From: Maccoyibacter intestinihominis
Lineage (GTDB): Bacteria; Bacillota; Clostridia; Lachnospirales; Lachnospiraceae
Assembly: GCF_040096355.1 (NCBI RefSeq)
Contig: NZ_JBBMEX010000008.1
Location: 62,001 to 126,000, forward strand
Reading direction: 5' to 3'
DNA length: 64,000 bases
Every line of letters starts with the position of its first letter. The stretch's first letter is position 1. The position numbers and the translations under genes were made by a program. This document shows, piece by piece, positions 52,353-61,900 of the stretch. Below the pieces are notes generated by a model. It did no database searches, was not told where the DNA came from, and saw only the letters and a program-made list of their open reading frames with translations.

Positions 52353-53195
52353 ATGGAAACAAAGAAAGTGGCAAAAGAATACCTGCAAAAAGATATTCTG
52401 CGTACGATTTTTCAGATGAGGAAAAGGCAGGAGGATGATAAGCAGATCAAAAGAATCATCGTATTAGACTATGACCTGACCGAGTATCACTGGAAAACGA
52501 ACATTAAGAAATTACAAGAGGAAGGATTTCTGGAAACGGACAGTGATGCGAAGATTCCGGCACTGACAGAAAGCGGAACGGAGTATGCGAGACAACTGCA
52601 ACGGGCAGCTGAAGGCTGGAATCAGTTCTTGCAAATGAGCGGAGTCGATGAAAAGACAGCAGACAGGGACGGCAGACTCATGGCGTGTGAAGTATCCGAT
52701 CCGGACAAAATCGACAATTTATGGAAATTTATCAATGAAGGTGGAAGAAGTTCCATTCCGAAAAGTGTAGACTGCCACACGCTTTGGAAGAAGTTGAAAC
52801 CGGGAAAGTATCAGATGTGGTATTCCTTTTACACCACAGAGATTGGAAAAGAGAGAAAAGCAGCTATCGAAGATATGCGGTTTGAACGGGATGGCTGGCT
52901 GCACATAGAGCCTTGGGAGATATGGCTGGAACTAACAGAGCATCCAGAGAACGAGGATGACAGAACAATCTGGTATCAGAACATGCATGGAATCTGGAAG
53001 AAGGAAGAAGTAAATGATCACAGTATTAAAATTCCTGCCACAGCATTTCACATAGAGTACGAACAGCAGTGGTTGGGTGAAATACATTTCACCTGTAATA
53101 TGGGGTTTGTCGCAGAGAAAAAGAAAGGCTCCAAGAAAAAAACGATATGCTTACTGGATGGAAGTCTTTTGCAGAAAATACCGGATATCGTGTAG
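52353..53195 (+). CDS. Regulator-like protein 1, DtxR-type layout with lost metal ligands
   Basis: 280 residues. N-terminal winged-helix region (LQKDILRTIFQMRKRQEDDKQI ... YHWKTNIKKLQEEGFLETD ... ALTESGTEYARQL), then a segment like the DtxR dimerisation domain (GWNQFLQMSGVDEKTADRDGRLMACEVS). Where the middle gene has Cys-x-x-Glu-His, this one reads RLMAC, so metal binding in the usual way is unlikely. The last 140 residues are a beta-rich domain of unknown type. It is first of three consecutive related genes ahead of heme-binding proteins. Confidence 0.65.
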   Translation: METKKVAKEYLQKDILRTIFQMRKRQEDDKQIKRIIVLDYDLTEYHWKTNIKKLQEEGFLETDSDAKIPALTESGTEYARQLQRAAEGWNQFLQMSGVDEKTADRDGRLMACEVSDPDKIDNLWKFINEGGRSSIPKSVDCHTLWKKLKPGKYQMWYSFYTTEIGKERKAAIEDMRFERDGWLHIEPWEIWLELTEHPENEDDRTIWYQNMHGIWKKEEVNDHSIKIPATAFHIEYEQQWLGEIHFTCNMGFVAEKKKGSKKKTICLLDGSLLQKIPDIV

Positions 53196-53232
53196 CGGAT
53201 AGATATTAAAAAAGACAGGTAGGAAAGGTAAC

Positions 53233-54051
53233 ATGGGAAGAAAGATTGAAAACAGAAATATTGATGTGACAAAAGCCAGAGGCGAACTGGAAGAAGATCT
53301 TCTGGAATATGTCTACCGGATGTGGAGGCAAGGCAGACAGATCACATCGAAAGAGTATGCCAGAGAAGTGAATATAACCGGATATGAAGCGGCAGGCCTG
53401 GTGCGGAGTCTGGTGAAAAAAGGATTTTTGTGTGAGCCGGAAAACGGACATCTGGAACTGAGCGATAAGGGAAAACTGGAAGGTATGGAGTGCCTTGCAC
53501 GCCATGAGAAACTGACACAGTTCTTCCAGATGGTAAGTGGAATGGATCAGCAGAGGGCGCAGGAAGATGCCTGTAGAGTGGAACATTATATCAGTCCGGA
53601 AGGGTTAAAAGGAATTGAAAACTTTCTGCAGTACGGTGACGTATACGACAGAGTTTATGACGATATGGACTTGTATACCTTTTATGAGGATGGTGAGTTC
53701 CCGATGGCATTCGGACTGTATGAACCGGAACGACGCAATCCAAGATTCCTTGCACCAGAGTACGGGAAACTGGAACATTCTGTTATATTAAGAGTGAAAA
53801 AGTCCCAGAACTGCTTCCTGCTCAGGACAAAAAAGGACGAATCCATCGGCTATGTATGGTACAGAAGAGATGATGAATGGATACAGGCGAAAGAAGAAAA
53901 AGGTGTTTATCAGTTACCGACAGACATCTGTACTTATACTGCCAATACAGGAATCCCGATTACAGAAGCAGTGGCAATCATTGCGATTACACGCTTTGAT
54001 CAGAAGCCATTGCCAATCGATTATCGGGAATTGAATATTCATGTATGGTGA
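53233..54051 (+). CDS. Regulator-like protein 2, DtxR-type with intact metal-ligand motif
   Basis: 272 residues. DNA-binding domain about 18-85 (DLLEYVYRMWRQGRQITSKEYAREVNITGYEAAGLVRSLVKKGFLCE ... LELSDKGKLEGMECLARH). The DtxR dimerisation helix pair follows: QMVSGMDQQRAQEDACRVEHYISPEGLKGIENFL, with His91, Cys114, Glu117 and His118 in the places of DtxR His79, Cys102, Glu105 and His106. It therefore probably senses Fe(II) or Mn(II). An extra beta-rich domain (about 150-272) is shared in outline with its neighbours. Likely iron-dependent control of the heme genes. Confidence 0.8.
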   Translation: MGRKIENRNIDVTKARGELEEDLLEYVYRMWRQGRQITSKEYAREVNITGYEAAGLVRSLVKKGFLCEPENGHLELSDKGKLEGMECLARHEKLTQFFQMVSGMDQQRAQEDACRVEHYISPEGLKGIENFLQYGDVYDRVYDDMDLYTFYEDGEFPMAFGLYEPERRNPRFLAPEYGKLEHSVILRVKKSQNCFLLRTKKDESIGYVWYRRDDEWIQAKEEKGVYQLPTDICTYTANTGIPITEAVAIIAITRFDQKPLPIDYRELNIHVW

Positions 54052-54907
54052 CGAAGAGAGGAACAAGAAAATGGAAAAAGGTGAACATCTAAAGAGACAG
54101 AACAGACCTACAATGCTGCAACTGCAATATTTACAACGCCTGTCAAGAGTAGAAAAGAAACGTGGAGCTCAGGGAAGTATCGCAGAATCTTATGGCGTGA
54201 ATCGATCAACGGTAAACCGTTATTTTAAGAACTGCATAGAAAGAGGAATCCTGACAGAATCACTGGAATTTACCGCAGCAGGTGAAGAATGGCTGGAAAG
54301 ATATACCAAGCTGTATGAGAATCTTGAAAAATATCTGGAAGAAATCGGTGCAAAACCGGAAGAAATCGAGGAATCACTGGATGTTATGGTGGAGAATATC
54401 GACATCCACATGCTGGAACTGATGATTAACGCCTATACAGAGAAAAAATCAGTATACAAGAAAAAAGAGAATGAACTGGATCAGGAGATACAGCACAATC
54501 TGCAGAAATGTGAAAGGCATCCGGTAGTGTTCCGGCTTTACCGGATGAATAAAAAGCAGGGGCAGGGAAGAGACTCTATGGCGATGAGAGGATTTGAAGA
54601 TATAGCCAAAATCGTTCAGGAGAAGGGAGAAAGCTATCTGGAATTAAAGCTGAAAGAGATGGCAGCACACTCCAGAGTGAGTGGTGAAATGATGGCTGGA
54701 AAACTGAAAACATTGAAGTATGAGCATAATGAAGTTTTGGAAGAAGCAAGAATAGAGAATAATATAGTGAAAATCCCGATGGAAGCGTGCAGAATCCACC
54801 GATGGACGGGGATTGGCACGATGGGAATTGTACCAGTTACCGTAACCTGCAGTGTAGGACCAATGCACATGCCGGAAAGCACTGCACTATTATATTTCTG
54901 GGTATAA
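54041..54907 (+). CDS. Regulator-like protein 3, DtxR-type layout with lost metal ligands
   Basis: Up to 288 residues; the reading at 54041 overlaps the previous gene, and ATG 54071 (after GAGAGGAACAAGAAA) may be the true start. Winged-helix region: LQYLQRLSRVEKKRGAQGSIAESYGVNRSTVNRYFKNCIERGILTES, then the dimerisation-like helices LYENLEKYLEEIGAKPEEIEESLDVMVENIDIHMLELM with no Cys-x-x-Glu-His motif. The C-terminal beta-rich domain ends VPVTVTCSVGPMHMPES. It could be a heterodimer partner or respond to another ligand such as heme. Confidence 0.65.
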   Translation: MYGDEERNKKMEKGEHLKRQNRPTMLQLQYLQRLSRVEKKRGAQGSIAESYGVNRSTVNRYFKNCIERGILTESLEFTAAGEEWLERYTKLYENLEKYLEEIGAKPEEIEESLDVMVENIDIHMLELMINAYTEKKSVYKKKENELDQEIQHNLQKCERHPVVFRLYRMNKKQGQGRDSMAMRGFEDIAKIVQEKGESYLELKLKEMAAHSRVSGEMMAGKLKTLKYEHNEVLEEARIENNIVKIPMEACRIHRWTGIGTMGIVPVTVTCSVGPMHMPESTALLYFWV

Positions 54908-54911
54908 ATTG

Positions 54912-54932
54912 AAATGAGAAAAATTCTCATTT
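54912..54932. promoter_or_regulatory. Candidate iron-regulator box
   Basis: AAATGAGAA and TTCTCATTT flank a 3-nt centre, a perfect dyad of a size used by Fur and DtxR proteins. It sits just after the third regulator gene and about 190 bp before the NEAT promoter, so it might control either through DNA looping or serve an unmapped promoter. In RNA it would precede the operon terminator. Confidence 0.4.
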
Positions 54933-54969
54933 ACGCATATCATGTAACAAAATAAGAAAAAATTTCAAT

Positions 54970-55014
54970 AAAGTGCTGTTGTTGATAAAATACTATCAAT
55001 AACAGCACTTTTGC
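54970..55014 (+). terminator. Terminator of the regulator operon
   Basis: An 18-bp stem, AAAGTGCTGTTGTTGATA (54970-54987) with TATCAATAACAGCACTTT (54994-55011), one G-U pair, followed by TTG. Confidence 0.8.
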
Positions 55015-55101
55015 GTCCGTTGTTGTCTGAATAACAACAAAATCAAAGGAAATAACGGCCTGTTTGTTGCAATTCAGGCAACAAACTTGTAAAAAATGGT
55101 G

Positions 55102-55131
55102 TTGACATTGAATGGCAAATTATGGTATCTT
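55102..55131 (+). promoter_or_regulatory. Promoter of the small NEAT-like gene
   Basis: TTGACA (55102-55107), 18-bp spacer, TATCTT (55126-55131). The start codon is 113 bp downstream, leaving room for a leader. Confidence 0.6.
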
Positions 55132-55243
55132 TCAGACAAGGAGTTAGATACAAGTAACCAAAGCAATATTGTGGCTAACTTAGATGACTTTAAACTAGAA
55201 TTTTTAGAACGTACTCAAAGACGGCGTTCAGAAGGAGGATTTT

Positions 55244-55756
55244 ATGAAGAACAAATTTGTGAAGAAATTAGCGGCGGTAGCAACTGTGGCAACAATGGCT
55301 ATGGGTATGAGTGTGTCTGCGTTTGCAGCGGCAGGAGACACTACAACATTAGCCACAAATCTGTATAAAGATGGAAAGTATAATGCGTCAGCTGTTGACA
55401 GTAATCTGTCTATGGGAAATGGTGCTGTTGAAGACACAACGTATGTAGAGAATAGTGATGGAACATATACAGTTACATTGAACTTTAAATCATCTTTCAA
55501 GGCTATGGGAATGAAAGGCTACCTGAAAGAAGTGGATGTGGATACAAATCAGGATGGTACATTTGGAAATGATGATTATGAAGTTGTTCATTTAGATGGA
55601 GACAGCTCCAAAGCCGTTATTGGAATTACTTTTACAACAGATTCTATTCCAACTATAAATACAAAATATGATGCGAAATTTTCGATTAATGTATTAAATG
55701 TAATGCCGGTTAATGCAGAAGGAGATATCGTAATCTTGCCAGGAGTAACAGAATAA
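55244..55756 (+). CDS. Secreted single-domain NEAT-like protein
   Basis: 170 residues with an AGAAGGAGG site. Signal peptide 1-29 (KLAAVATVATMAMGMSVSAFAAAG). The rest is one NEAT-like domain: LYKDGKYNASAVDSNLSMGNGAV ... TYTVTLNFKSSFKAMGMKGYLKEVD ... AKFSINVLNVMPV. It has no sorting signal or anchor, so it is probably released as a soluble heme carrier (hemophore). The YxxxY heme-ligand motif of classical NEAT domains is not seen; the strand reads INVLNVMPV instead, so heme binding is not certain. Confidence 0.75.
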   Translation: MKNKFVKKLAAVATVATMAMGMSVSAFAAAGDTTTLATNLYKDGKYNASAVDSNLSMGNGAVEDTTYVENSDGTYTVTLNFKSSFKAMGMKGYLKEVDVDTNQDGTFGNDDYEVVHLDGDSSKAVIGITFTTDSIPTINTKYDAKFSINVLNVMPVNAEGDIVILPGVTE

Positions 55757-55893
55757 GAATAATTTTCCGGTTATTTAGAAAAATACAGAAGGTCTGAATA
55801 ATTGTTACGAGTAAAGCTGAGAGATTAAAAAATGGTCCATGTAATTGTGATAACAACAAATGATTTGGGAAAAATAAGCAATGATATGACCAT

Positions 55894-55924
55894 AAAAGGC
55901 GGTTCGACAAGAATCGCCTTTTTA
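55894..55924 (+). terminator. Terminator after the small NEAT-like gene
   Basis: AAAGGCGGTTC pairs with GAATCGCCTTT (one G-U pair) and a T-run follows. The 135 bp before it hold no gene. Confidence 0.85.
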
Positions 55925-55972
55925 CTTAGTAAGAGCAAATAACAAAAATGAATTCTGTAAGGAGAAAAAGAT

Positions 55973-58900
55973 ATGAGAAGAAAAATCTATAAAAGTTTAA
56001 CTGCGATTCTTCTGGCGAGCACAATGATAACGGGAGTGGTTCAAACACCCATTACAAGCTATGCTAGTGCTGTAAATGCGATAAATGAAACACAAAATGT
56101 TTCTGAACGAGATCAACTAAAAACATTGATTGAAAAAGCAGACAAATTAAATGAGAACGATTATACCGCAGAAAGTTGGGCAGAATTTAAAGAAGTACGA
56201 GAATCTATAGATGATGTAGATGAAATACCGGATAAATTTGTGGGAGTAATTTTACAGAATTTACAGGAAGCAATTAATAATCTGGAATTAGTACAAACAG
56301 AAAATGAAGAACGTAAACAGTTAAAGGCATTGATTGAAAAAGCAGATAAACTGAATGAAAACGATTATACCGCAGAAAGCTGGGCAGAGTTCAAAGATGT
56401 ACGGGATTCTATAGAAAATGTAGATGAAATACCGGATAAATTTGTGGGAATAGTATTACAAAACCTGCAGGAGGCAATAGATAATTTAGAGCCGGCGAAA
56501 GCAGAAAGCGAAGAAAGAAAACGGTTAAAAGCACTGATTGAAAAAGCAGATAAACTGAATGAAAGTGATTATACCGCAGAAAGCTGGGCAGAGTTTAAAG
56601 AAGTACGAGAATCCATAGATGATGTGGATGAAATACCTGATCAGTATGTTGGGATAGTATTACAAAATCTGCAGGAGGCAATAGAAAATTTAGAGCCAGC
56701 GAAAGCAGAAAGCGAAGAAAGAAAACAGTTAAAAGCACTGATTGAAAAAGCAGATAAACTGAATGAAAGTGATTATACCGCAGAAAGCTGGGCAGAGTTT
56801 AAAGAAGTACGAGAATCCATAGATGATGTGGATGAAATACCTGATCAGTATGTTGGGATAGTATTACAAAATCTGCAGGAGGCAATAGAAAATTTAGAGC
56901 CAGCGAAAGCAGAAAGCGAAGAAAGAAAACAGTTAAAAGCACTGATTGAAAAAGCAGATAAACTGAATGAAAGTGATTATACCGCAGAAAGCTGGGTAGA
57001 ATTTAAGGAAGTACGAGATGCGATTGAAGATGTAGATGCGATTCCAGATAAATATGTTGGTACAGTTTTGCAGAATTTGCAAGATGCAATAGATGGATTG
57101 AAAAAAGCTGAAAATGATACGAAATTACAGCTTGATGATGGATATTACATAGCTAATTTAACTTGTGGAACTTTTCAAAAGGGGAATTTATTGGAGAAAT
57201 ACTCAACAGGTGGAATTAGTGGAACAGCATTGATTACTGCAAAAAATCATAAATACACAATCACATTAAATGCGGTTGCTGGTAATACAATAGAGTATTT
57301 TGATGTCCTTAATAAAGAATACGATCAAGATGATAATTATCAAAACAAGCTAGGAACAAAAGGCTGGTTGAATGATTCAGCAATTGTGGATACTAAAAAA
57401 TATTCCGAAGCTGTTAGAAATGGCGCAACAGATGAAAATAATAAATATTGGCAAGATGTTGAGTGGAAAATAAATAAAGAAAATGGAAATGCAACGATTT
57501 CATTTTCGATGGATGATCTTGAAAGACAACTTCTTATTTATGAAACGGTATCTAGCAGTTACAATGGTGCAACATCAAAAATTTATAGAGAAAATTTAAC
57601 AATAGATACTCAGAATGCTACAAAAATTGATAAAGACAATATTTCGACAAGCGGAACAATTTCTTATACAGCTAATGGAGACAGCTTTTCTATGTTTACA
57701 GATGGAGAAGCAGAATGGAATGTAACTGACAATGTCGGAACGGCAACATATACAATTGATACAAACTGGTTAGAAAATCATAGTCAAAATATTCGATGGA
57801 TTAAGGACGATGCAGGAAATACAATCGATTTAAGCGAAGGTCATGTAGAACTGACATACGACTTGAATGATTATACAACGTTAGCATGTGGAAGATCTAT
57901 CATATATCAAGAAAAAATATCAAATTCAATTTCAACTTACATGATTACTCTTGTTCCTAAAACTGGCAAAATTACACAAGTCAGTTTAATTGATAAAGAA
58001 ACAGGAACTAAATTGGAAACGACAAGTGATATTGTAAATCCAGATGCATCGTTGATTAGTGAAGAAATTGTAGATGATCCAGACAACAAAGAAGATCCGT
58101 ATGATTGTTTGATGGCTAATATTGATGGATTATACAAAAATTATTATATGGCAACATATAAAATTCAATATAAAAATGGCAGCAAACTGATCGATACAAG
58201 TAAAAAGGTTACTTTGAAATTTAAAATTCCAGATGATTGGAATGCAGATAAAGTTCAGTTAGCAACGTTTATTGACAATCTGGGAACAAATCCAAATGTA
58301 AGTGGATCAGTTGAAAAAACAGATGATGGAAATTATTTTGTAATATCAACCAATAAATTAGGTCATTATGCTCTTTATGAAACAAAAACTACACAGGATG
58401 CTGACAAATTAGAAAATGGTACATATAAAATTCCTGTATCGGTTTACCATTTGACAAAAGAGGGGCAGTTATCTATGGCAAACAGGTGCCTCGGTGGAAC
58501 GGCAGAATTGGTAGTGAATGATGATGTAAAAACATTATATATGGATTATACATCTGTAGAAAACATGTCACTTACTTCTTATATGACAAAGATGTGGATT
58601 TATGGTGCAGACATGGAAATGAAGGGTAATCAGCCAACAGGTTCGTTGATTCCAGTTGTATTCACATCTTATTATAAGAATGAAGATGGAAGCTATTTGA
58701 CGGATTCTTTTAATGAGGGAACACTTAACTACTATCCTAAGACGGGATATGTTCAATTGGTGAGTGATAAGGCTCAGTGGCCGGCAAGATTTAAAGTACC
58801 GATTATGGACGCTATTGGTGGTGGAAACTTTGAACAGGACGCATGGCTCACATTAGATTGGGCTAATGCGAAAAAAACATCGGATGATGTACCAAATGTC

Positions 58901-61900
58901 CCGATTAAGAACGGATTAAAAGAACTGTTATCAATTGAAAAAACAGCTATTCAGGCAGAGTATACAGCAGATTCATGGGCAAACATGACAAAGGCATACG
59001 ATGAAGCTGAAAAAATTTATAAAAATGATTCTTCCTCTGAAGAGGAACTGACAAATGCTTATATAAGTTTAAGAACAGCCATAGATAGCCTTGAAAAGGA
59101 AAAAGCACCAGAGCTTACAGAGGGTGTCTATACTGCGACTGGAAAAATTGATGATACGGAATATATTACTGATACAAGATTCCTTGTAGGGGAAGATGGT
59201 AAAAAATCAGACATATATCTGAAGTCAAAAGATATTCAGCAGTTTGAATATTATGATCTTACATCTCAGGAATATAAAGAGGCTAAACTGATTAAGAATG
59301 ACAAAGAAGAAGTTGCTGGAATTGAGTTCAGCTTAAATGAGATGGCAAATTCTGTATCTATTAGATATCAGACGGCAGATGGTAAAACTGCACAGGGATT
59401 ATTAACATTTGTAGATATGTCTAAGCAGGAAGTGAATAAAGATTCCTTAAAAGAAATTATTAATACTGCTCAGGAAAAATTAAAAGACGCTGCAGAAAAT
59501 CCGGAAAATTATGATTCAAAAGCTGTATCTGCATTACAGACAGCAGTTTCAAATGGAACAGAAGTATTTAAAAATCCGGTTTCTATTCAGAGTGAAGTAG
59601 ATGAGCAGGTTGATGCAATCAATGTAGCAATTAATAATTTAGCTAAAGTTGCAAGTTTGGATAAACTGAATAAAGCAATTGAAAAAGCTGAAAGTAAAAA
59701 TGAAGAAGAATATACAGCAACGTCTTACAATACAATGAAAGAATTGCTGAATCAGGCACAGGAATTGGTTAAAAATGAGAGTGCCTCAGTAACAGAAATT
59801 GATAAAATGACGTTAGAATTGAATGCTGCTATTAAAGGTCTGGTGAAAAGAGCATCAGATTGGACAGCGTTTGATGAAATGTATGAAAAAGCAACAGGAA
59901 TTACGAATGATGCAAATTATCCGGGCTGGGATGCATTACAAACAGTAATAGCTGAAGCAAAAGCATTAAAAGAAAATCCAGATGCGACACAGGATAAGGT
60001 TGATGCAATGACAAAAACACTGGAAACAGCAATTGCAAATCTTCAGGGATCGGTAGATAAGAGTGAACTGATTAAAATGATTTCTAATGCAAAAGCATTG
60101 GATACAAGTGCATATATGCAAAGCAGTGTTGATGCATTTAACGCAGCAATTGATGCAGCACAGGCAGTTGTAAATAATCCGAATGCATCACAAAATGATG
60201 TTGATAAACAGATTCTTGCTCTTCAGGCAGCCGCAGATGCTATGTTGGAAAAAGAGAAAGAAAATGTTGTTTACGATGGTGTTTACACAATTGATGGAAA
60301 AATGTGGCACGCATCAGCAGACCAGCCGTCTATGGGAAATGCTGCATTATTAAAACCAATGCAGGTAGTTGTTTCAACAGATAAAGAGACTGGAAAAACG
60401 ACAGCAGTATTGCGTATGGAGTATGCGCCATTAACAACAAGTGGATTTGAAGGTTACTTAGCGGAATTAAATTATTTCCCTGGTTGGGAAGGTGGAAAAA
60501 CTGGATATGATATGCCAGATGGTGAAACACCAGTTCCAGCAACTGTAGAGTCTTACTATGAAGATACTTACGATTCCTATAATGATCCAAAGACAGGAAC
60601 AGATAGTAATGTAAAAGGAAAATTATATCCGCATATTATGAACCTGACATTGGATTCACTCGGTGATAGCGAAGTGTGGGTACAGGTTTATGTCCCTGTT
60701 ATGGAAGCACTTAATACAGGAAGTGGTCGTCAGTATGCAAAGATTCAATTAGACTGGGATAGTAGAAAGCAGATTTCAGGTGTTGAAACAGATAAGTCTA
60801 AACTGAAAAAACTGATTGATGAGGCATCAAAACTGGAACAGGGCGAGGCATCTGACGAAAGTTTTGCAGCTTTGCAGAAAATGATCCTTGCAGCAACAGA
60901 TGTTTATAATAGTATGAATGCCGGACAAGATTCTGTAGATAATTCAGTAAAAGCATTACAGGCAGCTATTGATGCACTGACAAAAGATGAGGTAAAAACA
61001 GACAAATCAGAATTAAAGAAAGCGATAAAGGCCGCTGACAGTTATCTGAATAATTCAGACATTACATATTCAGATGCATCAAAGGCATTATTACAGCAGG
61101 CTAGAGATGAAGCACAAAAAGTATTTGATGATGAAAATGCATCTCAGACACAGGTAAATAAGTGCATTGATGCAATTAACAAGGCAATCGAATCGTTAGA
61201 AACAGTAGGTGCAGATAAAACTGATCTGAAAAAAGCCTTGAAAAATGCAAAAGAATATTTGCAGGAGACATCAAAGTATACAGCAGCATCAATTGAAGCG
61301 TTAAAATCTGCATACGACACAGCAAAAGGTGTTTATGATGATGCAAATGCTTCACAGGATGATGTGGATTCACAGGTTCGAGTATTAGAATACCTGATGA
61401 ATCACATGTCAGAAGTTTCTGAAATAGAAGTAGATAAGAGCGGATTACATGATTTGTTAGTAACGGCGTCAAATTTAGCAGGAAGAGAAGATCTTTATAC
61501 TAAAGAATCTATTTCAGCATTGAAAAAAGTAATAAAAGCTGCTGAAGAAGTATATGACAATAAAAAGGCAACACAGGATGAAGTGGTTGCACAGTCCAAT
61601 GAACTTGTTTCTGCTATTATGAATCTGGAAGCAAAACCATCGGATTCCAACAATAATGGAAATAATAATAACGGTGGCAATAATAACGGAGGAAATAACA
61701 ATAACGGTAATAACAATAATGGAAATAGCAGTGGATTAGATATAAAAAATCTTACGGATGGTGTATATTCCATTACCGGAAATATGGTGAAAATTGATAA
61801 GACTACAGCATCTATGTCAGATGCAGCTATCAATCATACAATAAAATTAACCGTTAAAAACGGAAAATATTATATTACATTGAATTTCAATGGACTCACT

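Larger units (their letters stand above)
54908..55243. other. 336-bp control region of the NEAT gene
   Basis: It holds a 9-bp inverted repeat AAATGAGAA-AAA-TTCTCATTT (54912-54932), a long terminator hairpin (54970-55014), a hairpin GTTTGTTGC/GCAACAAAC (55062-55086) and a promoter at 55102-55131. A reading from 55096 crosses the promoter and is out of frame with the real gene. No other gene was seen. Confidence 0.7.

Noticed and set aside
55096..55368. 90-residue reading overlapping the small NEAT-like gene start
   Set aside because: It begins on the promoter itself and is out of frame with the gene that has a signal peptide and a strong ribosome site at 55244.
56093..57112. Regularly spaced repeats considered as a CRISPR array
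   Set aside because: The 204-bp units are in frame, coding and contiguous without unique spacers; they are protein repeats.
61640..61740. AAT/GGA-rich simple repeat considered as a non-coding satellite
   Set aside because: It is in frame and encodes an Asn/Gly linker in the wall protein; the similar tract at 62240-62330 is the same kind of linker.
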